Positions 1-11,173 of a stretch of DNA of 64,000 bases are shown in pieces (position 1 is the first letter of the stretch; each line of letters begins with the position of its first letter). Under the pieces are notes generated by a model. It had not been told where the DNA came from, searched no databases, and saw only the letters and a list, made by a program, of their open reading frames with translations. The stretch comes from Bilabrum cf. latius. Lineage: Eukaryota > Bigyra: Bicosoecida > Bigyra > Bicosoecida. Location of the stretch: contig OZ237736.1 in NCBI GenBank assembly GCA_965178125.1, positions 1,054,001 to 1,118,000 of the forward strand, read 5' to 3'. A program made the translations under genes and the position numbers.

Positions 1-1054
1 TTGCACCTCATCTGTAGATTCGTCGGATGTCTTTTCAAGGTCTTTTTGACCGCCAGATGTGCCCTCCTCGTTCCTGGCTGTTCTCGCCATGTCGGCATGC
101 TGCTTCTTCATGGTTAGGAACCTGTCTCGGAAGAGAGCGAATTGCATGGCAGACACAGTAAACTCAGGCGTGAACAGCAGTCGCATTACACTATACACAA
201 GGCGTTGGCCAAGGGGCGCACCATTCCCAGATTCCTGCAGCTACTGCCGCTAGATCTGCGCGGCTTCGGAGCTCAGCTGGCTGGACGAGCCTGCCGCACT
301 CTGGTCGGGCCCGGCTGTGCCGGTGACCTCGGGAGCTTCGGCGCCAGAGTCTGCCCCGCCGCTTTCCCCCTTTGCCTATTCAGAGCCAGTATCTGACGCA
401 GTAGCATCCTCTGTGCCAGGCTGGTCAACTGTGGTGCTCTACCCAGCCGCTGCGCTACCAGCGGCAAGCTTGTCTTCCAAGAACTGCTCGAGATAGTCGC
501 CTACTCCGACCCAGACTTCCATAAGGTCTTCATCGTGCTGTTCCGGCGCGGTTGCAGATGAAACTGGAACACCAGCTGCCGTTTGTAGCATCGAGATTTG
601 GTCATCCCACAGCAAGCGTTGCGTGAAGGCATCCTCCGTGTTTTCAAGCAGCACAGGCAAGATTCGAGTGAGCAAACGAACCTGCATGATAGTATTAAAT
701 GAATTGCAGGGCCTTTGGTGCTAATGCTATGCCTTGTCTCAATATGGTAAGCTAAAATCACGCATGCCTCACTATGTTTAGAACAGGCCTTGAATCCTGC
801 TTTGAAAACCGTCCAGAGTAGCGTTCCAGCGCTTCCACCAGTTTGATAACAAGCATACATAAATTTGTCGGAAGCCTGCTTCTCATTGCGCGCACGTCGT
901 CTGGCTAGATCAGTCCAAAGATCTGCTCAACTCCAGCCTTATGATGCCAGAACCCCTCCCAAACGGGATGGTCGGGAGGAACAGTTGCCTTGCATATCTC
1001 TGTTACTGTAGCAGTTAAATCCCTTGGTGCTGGGGCTGACGCCGTATTTCCCAT
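1..1054 (-). CDS. HID1: HID1-family protein (N-terminal part, partial)
   Basis: Two exons, 1054..773 and 681..1, the second running off the left edge; intron 772..682 with donor GTGAGG. The start MGNT matches the myristoylation-type start of HID1 proteins. Alignable blocks follow: a WEGFWHH segment, FGLIxPDDVRAMR, then VRLLTRILPVLLEN across the splice junction, and LLFTPEFTVSA, which corresponds to the family's LLFCPDFTV. HID1 is a peripheral Golgi protein needed for dense-core vesicle and trans-Golgi sorting in animals. Five UAG codons are in frame in the visible part (for example in FGLI-UAG-PDD). It starts 151 bp downstream of the M16 stop on the same strand. The recognition is from memory of the human protein; the C-terminal two thirds lie outside the window. 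Confidence 0.85.
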
Positions 1055-1205
1055 GCTGAAGATTGTCAACGCGAGCAGCCCCGCGGCGGCGCTGCCAGAT
1101 CGGAGAAAGTTCCGTGGTTCGGGGAGAGCGACAGCGGCGTTTTAGATTCGGGCTTGGCGACGCGCTGTGGTGGATGTTGTGTCTAGCAAACACAGAAACA
1201 CTTAA

Positions 1206-4200
1206 TCAAACAAGCAGCTGCCCAAGCGTAGAGGTGTCTGCCACGTACTTCATCGCCTTGACCGATGCCAGCGGGGCCTTGCCCTTGTGGAACTCGTCCT
1301 GCTTCCACGCGCTCTCAGTGGATTCCACCTTATCGTTCTCGCCGAAGACTTGCACTGACAGGCGTCGGGGCCAGTCGCTAGATGACCCGCTCTCACTTGC
1401 CCCAAGCACCCTCTCTCGATACATGCTCTCGATGTCTGCAAGCGTGACACTCCCGGCACGCAGCTGGGCCAGCCTTTCCTCGGCAGCTGCAAAATCGTAT
1501 CGCAGGGATGAGATCTCCTACCACATCCAGCTGGCAGCCTCTTCCATCCTCTACGGTTTCTTGCGATACTCTGCATCCAGAGCATCCACAAGTGCCTCCC
1601 AACGTGTGCGATTCTGCTCGCCTGATCCCTTCCCGAGCGCAGCGATCTCGACCGGGACGGTCTACTCCAAGAAGGCAGCGATGCGCCCGTCCATCAACGC
1701 AGCACTCTTTCCGCCCTGCGCAATCACGTACATGATATCCCTGGCGTCGCTGCCCCCCGTGGCACCGCTCGCCCCAGCCGCCGCTTTGCCCCGGGCGGCC
1801 AGCGACGGAGCAGTGTACGCGAGCCGCGTGCTGCTCTCGCGGTATATGGGATCAATGGGCTCTGCGGCCCCCCTGGGGGCAGCTGCAGACTGCGTCCCTC
1901 CAAAAACGATGTATCCAAGTTGCTGCTGCGTGCGCAGTGTCTCAAATGCGGGCGTTTCTACTGCGTCGCTGAGCAGACTGGCGGCAATGCTCTTCCTGGC
2001 CATGCACCGGCGAGTGGACGCTTCGGAGCCGCTTGGGACAGCCAGCCTGCGGGCCTGGGAGTGGGCCTCTGCTGCACGCGCACAAGACTGCTGATGGCCC
2101 CCGGCCGCGAGGCAGGCCTTCATTCTGCGCCTGCGGTGGGTGGCCTGCAGCTGCACCCACTCCCTGGTAAGCACTGGATCCTCGTCGACGGCCGAGCTGC
2201 CAGTCGGGTCTGCCAGAACCGCCGCTGCGTCTACTCGAGTACTAGCCTGGGCACTTGGTGCCTGCCTGATGCGGTGCTTGCGCGTCCCTTTGGCCTGCTT
2301 GCTGCTAGGGCTGGCACCACTGCCGTGTCCGCCGTGGATGGAGACCCTAGAGGCGCCCGCCTGGGACTGCAGCAGGGAAGAAGGCCCACCGAACAGCAGT
2401 TCTGCAGCACCCTTTCTGTGGGTGTGAGCCGCAGCATGCGAGCCAGCTGCATCTTGCTCCGCAGAGGCGCCCACTTGCTTGGCAACTCTCCCTGAATCGC
2501 CTGCGGCCTTGTTTGATCTCTGCGTCGCAGATCCGCTGTTCGACTGGCTCGCGTGACGCGCGCCAGAGCGCGCGGAGCCATCCGCCGCGCAGTCACCGAG
2601 CCGAAGCCCCATATCGGCGACAAGGAACACCGCGCTATCGTTCTCGTTGTCTCTCGACACCTTCCTCTGCACGCCCCAGGCGCCCTTGGACAGCTTCCTC
2701 AGCTGCTGCCGGAGTGCCCTCGCCTCCTCTGGCAAGAGAGGCTCGGCATCTCTCAACGCCTTGGCAAAGATCCCTCCAGTTTCAGCTGCTACTGCGGCGT
2801 TCACGTCACCGTAGACCAGCAGCTGCAGCCGCACCTTGGCAAAGATTCGATTCGCGTGCTGCTACAGAAGCTCAATAAGCTCTTTGTCGCTCATCGCGGC
2901 GAGCTTGTTAGCGGCTGCCCTGCGCTGCGGGATAGAGAATCGCGTGGAGCCGAGCGCCAGTCGGGCAAAGTATGAAGCGCGCTGGTACACCTGTTGCGCC
3001 CGCTCCGCGTTCTCAATGCCGATGAGTGCCGTCTGCAGATTCGCATCAAGCCGCTTGGCCGTGATGTTGGGGTGCGTGACTCCGTCCAGCACCGTGTCGA
3101 TCCACAGAGGCATGTGCTAGGTGAATCCACGGAATGTAATCATCAGGGCGGATGCCTGCGGGTCCTGCGAGACTGAGTATCCATAGCTGGCCTTAGCTCC
3201 TTGGTACGCGACTGTCTGCAGGGTGTCGCTGATGGCGTCGAGGACGAGCGAGGTCAGCATGGAGTGCTTGGCCGTCTTGGACACCTCCTCGGAGGACACC
3301 AGGGCATACACAACCTGTTCTGGCCTCCGAAACACCGTGTCCTGCTTCTGCCACACCTCCATCGCTGCGGGTGACAGAGAGGCTGGCTCGTCTGCTAGCA
3401 CCCTGGCGGCAGCGAATCGGGCGAGGGCCTGTGCCGCACTCGGTCCATCCGGTGTACTTCCAGTAGAGGCAGATCCCTCTGCCTGAGCCTATCGCGAGCT
3501 TCGCAGAGCCAGTGCGATGGATTCCGGTTCCACGGCTGTGGGGGCCTCAATGTACGCCTCGTCGGGGTCGGCTGCCGCCGTCTGGTTCTGGTCCGATACA
3601 GGCAGCGGCTCGAGCTGGGTGGGAATGAAGGGGTTGCGCGCCGGAAGATGCAAAGTATCTCCCGCTTCAGCCCTCTGAAGCTCTTCCAGCTTGTCATCCG
3701 GCACGCGGCTGGACGCATACTTGGTCCCGTACACCGGCTCCGAGCTCGTCAGGCTCGTGGCGTTGATCGCAGACGACACCAGGGTGACTAGCATGCGCTG
3801 TGGGGTCATGCTCTGCAGGATGTGCGCGATACCCACTGGGTCAAAGAGCTATCGCTGAGGGGGGCCCAGCACATCGATCGGGGGCCTCACGTGCAGAGAG
3901 CGCGCCATGGAGGAGGCGATGTCGGATGGACTGCCCTTCACATAGTACTGGAAAGCAGCAGCGCTAACTTGCATGGACTCGTCCCAGATCCACTTGGGCG
4001 GGGCCTGCAGCCTACGCAGCATGTTGCAATAGGCAAATACAGCCTGCAGGCACTGCTGCAGCACCTCCTCCTGCTCCTGCTGGGACCCCCGCATGGCAGT
4101 TGGCGAGAGCGTCATGTCTACCCCCATCAGCGAGAAACCGGCGGAATCCAGCTGCAGCCCGGCACTGATCTCCTCCACCAGACCGAGCTCTCCCTTCAGG

Positions 4201-5749
4201 TGGGCCAAAATGCTGCCCTTGCCCTCGTCCCCGAGCAGAGAGGACAAGTAGCCGGCGGGGTTGCGCCTGTACCGATGCAGCTGCGAGGGCAGTGGCCACA
4301 CAATGGAGATGGTGTGAGACTCGGCAACCGGTGAGACGCGGACGACCGAAGCTAGCGTGCTGGCCGCCGGAAATATCGCAGAGGGGGAGATGTCGCTTGG
4401 CTCGTACGCGTTGCCGATCGTGACAGCAGCGCCGGCCTTAGTCTGCCCCGCAGGTAATCCAGCGATTCCCTGAGCTCTGCGCTTGGGGGTCGCATGCGCA
4501 GCGGCAGCGCCCGGGCTGGACTAGCCGGCGTGAGTCTCTCCATTGATAGGCATCCCTGCGGCAGCTTCTTGCAGCAGCGATCCGCTGCCACGGGCCGTCG
4601 CCGTCCCATTTCCTGCCGAGCTGGACGCGGCTCGCCTCTGCTGCCCCACGGACCGCACGCCGCCGAACGCCTCGTGCGCCAGTGCCCGGAGGTCTTGAAT
4701 CGAGTGTCTACCCACGATAACTGCCTTCATCTTAGGTGCAATGTAGTGCTCCGTATGGAAAGTCCTGAGCGCCTGCATGACGCCAGTGCGATTCAAAGTG
4801 GTCAGGTCTCCGGTGGAGAACCGGCTGAAGGGTGTGCCCGGCCGGGAGGACTGCTTCAGCAGCTGAAAGAGGCGCCACCCGTCGCTGAGTAGGTTCTTCT
4901 GGTGCTCAGAGTGCACGGCTCGCATCTCCCTGCCTATCATGTTCTCGTCGAGCAGCGGTGCGACAAAGAACTGAGCGAATCGGTCGATGGCTCCGGGCAG
5001 CGCAGACCACTCGACGGAAAAGTAGTAGTTCGTGTGCTCAGAGTCGGTATAGGCATTCGAATCCCCTCCATGGTCGCCAAGCCACTGCCGGTACCCGCTT
5101 TCTTCAGGGTATTTCGAACTACCAAGAAACAGCATGTGTTCCAAAAGGTGCGCGAGGCCCTCGAAGCCTGGCGGATCACGCCAGCTTCCGACTCCAACGT
5201 CAACTGCACCTGCGCAAATAGAAAAGCCAGATAAATCAAATAAAATACATGTGCAGGCTGACTTGACAAAATAACTTCGCCGTGTGTAATCCTTCACGCG
5301 AATGCTTACAAGCAGCCTGGTCAGTCTCTGGGTCCGATACTAGCATGACTTCCAAACCATTCGGGAGCTCTACATTCTCAAAAGCACGCTTGTCGTTTGG
5401 ACTAGCCAAGACTCGAGTCTCATCTTCATTTCCTCCCGCCAGCGATCGAGAACGATAGGCCGACTGTGATGTATGTGGCAAGCTACAGAAGTGTCGCATT
5501 ACGTGATCGAACGACCACCAGTCACACTGATGCATTATATTCATAACTTACGACGATGAGGCCAAGTAACACGGAGGAAACGACCGCCAGTCCACAAAAA
5601 CCTCCCAAAACTGAGTATGGAGAGCGAGGTTGACTTTCAGCTGGCCCAAGCTGCCGATCGACGCTTGTGCCGGCTTCATTGCTGGGATTGAGACCAATCA
5701 ATTCATTGTCGCTGAGAGCATCATCATTGCTGGGTCCTTGGGTTGCCAT
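1206..5749 (-). CDS. Membrane-anchored M16 zinc metallopeptidase (insulysin/nardilysin type)
   Basis: Three exons: 5749..5552, 5463..5310, 5209..1206 (1451 aa); introns have donors GTAAGT and GTAAGC. Residues about 45-66 form one hydrophobic segment, so the enzyme is probably a type II membrane protein. ELPNGLEVMLVSDPETD leads into the inverted zinc motif HLLEH, and the downstream glutamate motif SEHQKN is present, so the catalytic site looks complete. RTQQQLGYIVF near the C-terminus matches the insulysin LRTKEQLGYIVF block. A Ser/Ala/Gln-rich insert of roughly 200 residues lies in the C-terminal half. Eight in-frame UAG codons; the stop is UGA. Family members degrade short peptides such as insulin or cleave at dibasic sites; the substrate here is unknown. 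Head-to-head with the polycystin gene, 149 bp apart. Confidence 0.88.
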
Positions 5750-5898
5750 TCTCTGCGATTTTCAGCTAGCCAGCGTGCCGATATTAAAACGTGCAGTATC
5801 CGATATGCGCGAGGTCCGTGGTAGTCGAGCTCGCCTCGCAGAATTGGCATTTCCTAAGTTGCACGTCAAATCCAGTACATGCGATACCACCAACAGTG

Positions 5899-8597
5899 AT
5901 GCCACGAGTATCTAGATTAGTAGCTGCCGGGGGGCGCACACAGCAATCTCATGGACGACTGCCGATTCGAGCGGCCGGTGAGGCTCAACGTAAAGGCAGG
6001 TACAAGGGCGGAGCTACTGCTAGTTTCGACGATGAAGACGGCGTATCGCAGGATGTAAGTACTCTTTGCTTTGTTATGGTTGCCGCTGGTATGGAATATC
6101 AAGCTGGAAAGCACAACTACCCAATCTAGCCCCGACAGCACAGGCCATGACCGACAGGCCACTACGACAGATTATTGATGGAAACCACAAATTCCACATG
6201 TTCAAAGCATCGCAGACAATACAGCTAGTAGCACGGATGATCCGTCGCGTGCAGCATCGAATGACTCTATTCCGTTTCGTTGATGAGTTCATCGTCGTTC
6301 GGCGGATGATGGAGCGACTGAATCGAATCATTATATACGGATTCTTTATGGTCGTATTTACTATCTCTACAGTTTATGCATTCTAGGAACAGGTGAGTCG
6401 CTCTATAGAGATCCGTAAATGCTGTGCGGAGTGTGCTCTGGCACATGCTCAGCTCCCAAAATCAGTTTCGTATTTGTTTCAATGCATGCAGGATCTCTAC
6501 CACATGGCCAGAAATTTAAAAGGTCAGCTCACTTCGACTGAGTTTGAGGAGCAAGACTCAGGGATCAAGAAGACTTTTGCCGACATCGAGACCATTGCAG
6601 AAGTGCACCAGTGGTTACGAGGACCGTTTGCAAGAACTCTGTACTCGGGCTCAACGCTCTGGGTCGAGAACTATGTCGAGTCTCCGAACCCGAGGCCTGG
6701 GGCCATTTTTGGATTTAACACCATCGTCGGCGGTGTGCGAGTTGCGCAGCTGCGTATGGAGCTCCAGGCGCGAGACTCGTGTACGCGAGTCCTGAGTAAG
6801 TTGTTTCGCTCCAGCGCAACCTCCTCGTTGGGTGATTTGGAGCAGAACACCACCGTTGTAGATGCTAGCACCGGAACTGACCTGCTGCAGACGAGCGGTG
6901 CTCTGTGTGTCGGGGTTGACGGGGACTACCAGTAGGACGAGGAAAGCAAGTAGCCAGCCGGTGGGTTTGATTGGGCAGGCCCACAAGGAAACGATAGTGA
7001 ACTGTACCACACAGTGCAGGAAGAGCGCAACCCGTTTGGGATCGGAGCCTCCAACGGTGGAGGCATTCGAGGACCCACGGGCACAACGTACCCAGCGCCT
7101 GCGTTTCCGGTAGTCCTGCCGAATCGAAATTACAGTGCTAGCCTGCAAATGCTGGAGAGCCTTGAAGAGTCTCGCTACTTTGACCTGTAGACCAAGGTCT
7201 TCCGCGTGGACTTCACGGTGTACAATCCGCACTTGGACAAATTTCATGCAGTCTGCGTCGTATTTGAAGCCAATCGAGGCGGGGGCTTGGAAAAGGGCTA
7301 CTACCACAGCACTGCCACGCTTCATTCGCCATTCGAGTCCAACGACTGGCTTACTGTGACGTGTGAGTTGATCACGGCGGCGTTCTTTGCCTGGTTCATC
7401 GTGGAAGAAATCTGGTTGCACCGCAAGTATGGCTACTCGCACTTCGCCAAAGCGGAGACGATCATGCACATTGTCAACATTATGTGCTATGTGGCGGTGT
7501 GGTCCTTCAGGATCATGGCAATGGGGACATCCCCTGATCTCGACGAGGTGGTGGCCTCGTCTGGCGTGTACTACGGCTACGTGATCCCGGTTCGGTGGAA
7601 GCACGCTGCGGTGCAGATCAACGCAATCAACGCAGTGTTGGCGTGGATGAAGATTGCTAAGGCAATGACAATCATCCCACAGTTTCAGACGGTATTGGGG
7701 ACCCTGGCTCGAAGCTTCAGGGCGGCAGTGCCGTTCATCATTGTGTTCGGAGTCTTCGTCTACAGCTTTGCATCGTCCTATCTGCTGGTGTTTGGCTCAC
7801 AGCTCGGGGACTACCGCAACATTGGGTTTGCGTCATGGAGCCTTTTCAAAACCATCCTGGGCGATTTCGAATTGGATAGCCTCGCGTCCGCGTCGTACTT
7901 TCTAGGCCCGCTGCTTGCAGTGTCCTTTGTGGCCCTTGCCTTGTTCGTTATCCTCAACATGTTGGTCGCCATCGTACTTGACTCGTACCAAGAGGAAGTG
8001 ATGGAGCTGAAGAGAAACCCGCAGCATCCGGTGATGCCCTTTTTATCAGCGTACGTGAACCTAGGCGTCTATCACGTGTGTGGCCTGGAGTGTCGACGCT
8101 GGTTCAGGGACTAGGAGCAGTCGTGCGGACGGATCGTTGGACTCCGGTGCTCGCGTCGACACCAGGTCTTGATCGAACTCATGTGCACTCCCGCTGGCGT
8201 GGTGCCTGAGCTGCCAGCCGCAGAGGCTGCGTCACTGCAGGCTGCTGAGTCGGAGAGTTCTCGAAAGAGGGCACGGACTGATGGTACGCCTGCCCCGAGC
8301 CCGAAGGCCTCAAGCCCCAGACAACCGAGAGGAATCAGCGATGCCCTGGTTAGTGTGCTCGAGACCTTGACAGAAGAGCAACGGGCAGAGGTGTTGGGTA
8401 AGTTGACTAGTCACCTCGGTAGCAGCCATGGAAAGTCAGGTGCTGACACCAGCGGTGCGGCCGACGCTGGTGAGGCTCGTCCAGCAGAAGGGCCGTGGAC
8501 TCGCTCACTGGAAGGACAGCGGGGAGTAAGCAGGCATGGCGTGACCCCTCCAGGTGCTACGGTGGTGAAAGTTGGATCAGCGAGCAATGGAAAATGA
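5899..8597 (+). CDS. Polycystin-2 / PKD2-like TRP channel
   Basis: Three exons: 5899..6054, 6144..6392, 6492..8597 (836 aa), donors GTAAGT and GTGAGT, both phase 0. A first membrane segment (RIIIYGFFMVVFTIS) is followed by a large extracellular polycystin domain with DWLRGPF-like and RVDFTVYNP motifs, then five more hydrophobic segments and a pore region reading FKTILGDFEL. This is the PKD2 topology of six transmembrane helices with a big S1-S2 loop. Such channels are calcium-permeable cation channels, often ciliary. Five UAG codons are in frame; the one at 7188-7190 precedes the T-[KR]-VF-x-DF motif where protist homologues often carry Gln. The C-terminal tail is Ser/Ala-rich without an obvious EF-hand. 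The stop is UGA. Confidence 0.9.
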
Positions 8598-8700
8598 TTG
8601 ACTGGGTAGAGTTGGTTGGTTGGTTGTCGCGTGGCTTGCCTGTAGACTGCGGCTGCTACTCGAGATGCGTGTACTTGATAGCGTGTTCGCATGCATCGAC

Positions 8701-11057
8701 TCAAGCGTGTTTCACCACGCCAGACCGCCATGTACCCCTCAAGATGGGGTCAGGCAGCCTAGGCATGCAAGCCTCCAAACCTGCTGCAATTTCGAGCAGT
8801 CTATCGTCCTTGCCCTCTGTGGCCATTAGCTCCATGCCGACCGGCACTCGCTCTGACCCCGGATCTCCGGGGGCCGCGCTTCGCCTAAGCCTGGCAAAAC
8901 CGCACGGCACCGATACGGCAGGACCCGCCATGCAAGAAGCCACGCTCGCATTCCGCTGGTACGCCCTTTGGCACGACGTCACCCCTGTCCCGCAGTGAAC
9001 CGTCTGTCCGGATGCTCCACGCACAACCGCAGCCGGCACAAGGCATGTCGGGTAGAGCACGCAATCCACGCTCGCTTGCTGAATGGCTGTCTCCACGGCA
9101 GCTCGCACGGCATCGCGCGCGTGGACGAGAGCGTATAGGTACGAGGCTCGGTCCAGTGCCTTGACAGGTCGCATGCCCCGGTCGACCACCTCCCTCTCCT
9201 CGCTGGGCGCCTTGATGGCATCTATGACCGATGCAATGCTCGTCCGGATCGTCATCATCTTCGGCTTCTTCTCCCCGCCCTCGCCGTCCTCCTCCTCTTC
9301 AGCCTCCTCCTCCTCCTCCTCCTCCTCTCCCTTTGGTGCAGGCGTGTCATCCACCACCTCTCGGTCCTCGTCAAGCCGCTGCTGCGCAATGAACATCCCG
9401 AGCTCCCGAAGCAGCTCGTGCTCGCGCACCACCTCGCACACCTTGCTTGCGACAGCAGGCACGCTAAAACCGTCTTCTGCGCCTGCCATGACGGCAAACG
9501 AAGGGTCGCGTGGGCCTGCGGCTCGACCGGCGCCCGAGGCCACGCCCTCGCTGCTGCTACCACCCGCCTCCAGCCCAAGCTTCCTGCCCACTGTGTCCAT
9601 GCCCGCAAGATCCAACTCGACGATTTCAGCACCCTCTGCGGCTAGCTTGGCACATGTCTCGTCAAATGACCTCATCACGCAGGGGTCAGCACCCTTGCAG
9701 AACTGTCCTCGGCTGATTCCAACCCTGGCCCCCCTGAGGCGCGCCTTCGCTTCGGCTGCCCCTGCCCGCTTCGTCTGGAGCTCAGTCACCTTTTTGCGAC
9801 TGAGCCTTCCCCTTGCAATAGCCTGTATTCGCAAGGCCGCTTCATCTTCCCTGGCCTTCGCCTCCTGCTCCAGCTGTGCCCTCAACTTGGTCCTGCCCTG
9901 CTTCCCCCTGATGATGGCCTGCACCTTGGTGGCAGCTGCAGCCTCGGCCTCGCCGTACGTCACGTGGTGCTGCTCCCCCCCGGAGTCTCCTCCCTTCGAC
10001 TCCTCCTCGCCGCCCTTTCCCTGGTCTTCCTCTTTCCTCTCCTCTGCGCCTGCCGCAGCAGCAGCTCCGCCAGCAGCAGCCCCCTCGTCACTGCCCCTCG
10101 CCTTGGACAGCTCCAGCTTGCGCCTCTCCTCCTTGAGCTCCTGCACGCGGCCCCTGTCTCTCCTAGCCCGAGCGATGGCCTGGATTCGCACCGCTGCCTG
10201 TGACTCTGCCTCGTCCTGCTCATCCATCTTCTCCTCAGCCGACCGCTTGCAGAGCGCGGTGTCTGCTAGCACGACGTCTTCCACCGTTCGAGCCATCACG
10301 GAGACAACGTCGAGGGAGCTCGAGGACAGCAGCACGCCCTCTGTTGGGTATCTGTTCAGCGAGGGGCGGTACGCAACTGTGCCGCAGCACGCTGCAGCAG
10401 CTCTCGCGTCCCCAGTCGAGTCAACAGCGAGGGCCAGCGGAGCCACCCGCGCGGCGACGGCAGCAGCGGCACCTCCGGCTGCTCCTCCCGTTGTCGCCCC
10501 GTGCGCCGACCAGGGATTTTCTGCCGGACCCCGTAGAGTAGACTGTGTGGTGCACCCCAGTGAAAGCTCATGCACGGACGTTTTTGTCATGAAAATTCCG
10601 CCAGCGCGCTTCAGTCGAGCAACGACGGCTGCATCCCTGCTGGCAGCCCACCGGGTAAGGGCCTCGTTGCTGCGGTCAATACGAAAGAAATCAAGCCCCA
10701 TCAACTTAGAAAGTGCTATTCAGGGATATTATCAAAGTTCGTGGTGCTGCAAGCGGTCTCTCACCTAGCAGTGGTTGGCAATCCCTTCGAGTTGATTGTG
10801 TCGCTGACAAGAAACGGCACTCCGGCAAGCGGGGGCCGTTCCGCCGGTTTCTTGCTACAAGCTTCCAGAATACCAGCACTTGTCCGCTCCCTTGCCTCAG
10901 TTGGGGTCAGGAGAGGTGGGCTGAGCTTGGCAAACTTCATTTCTTCGAATCTCGCGATGCAAGCCGATGCTAGGTCTTCTGGCTTGACTTCGGCCGAATT
11001 CAGACCATCCACAAGATCTGCTGCAGATAAACTTACAATTCGTTGCGCAGCGGCCAT
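8701..11057 (-). CDS. Amidase-signature family protein with three IQ motifs, active site lost
   Basis: Two exons: 11057..10765 and 10669..8701 (753 aa); intron 10764..10670, donor GTGAGA. The fold is recognisable from PLAGVPFLVSD, RDAAVVARLKRAGG, TGGAAGGAAAAVAA and the C-terminal ASCMAGPAVSVPCGFA block. The Ser-cisSer-Lys triad is missing: Lys of the VKD motif is Ser, the GGSSGG serine is Ala and the TGGSxR nucleophile position is Asp. Between the two halves of the domain, around residues 255-400, lie three IQ motifs (VRIQAIARARRDR, TKVQAIIRGKQGR, LRIQAIARGRLSR) separated by charged, probably coiled-coil, segments. A Glu run lies at 9286-9330. IQ motifs bind calmodulin or EF-hand proteins; the neighbour at 11174 is an EF-hand protein. 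No UAG codons; the stop is UGA. Likely a scaffold rather than an amidase (inference). Confidence 0.82.
9286..9330 (+). repeat. Trinucleotide CTC/TCC-rich tract coding poly-Glu on the minus strand
   Basis: A nearly pure pyrimidine tract of CTC/TTC-type triplets. On the minus strand it encodes a run of glutamates inside the amidase-family protein. It is in frame and probably tolerated as a disordered acidic linker. Confidence 0.8.
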
Positions 11058-11173
11058 ATTTACCCTCAAACGAATTGAGTAGGAAGCAATCTCGTGGCTG
11101 GATCCGTTGGGTGGATTGTTGCGTGCGGTTGCCGTTCTAGCCGTTGCGGCGCACATTGCTACACACGTCCAGC

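Noticed and set aside
10705-10764. A 60-nt intron in the amidase gene ending at CTAAG
   Set aside because: It leaves the reading frame mismatched by one base; the acceptor at 10670 keeps frame and restores the family spacing after the PTTA motif.
9083-10768. Long plus-strand frame of Ser-rich protein opposite the amidase
   Set aside because: It is the antisense shadow of a GC-rich coding region; the minus strand shows amidase and IQ motifs.
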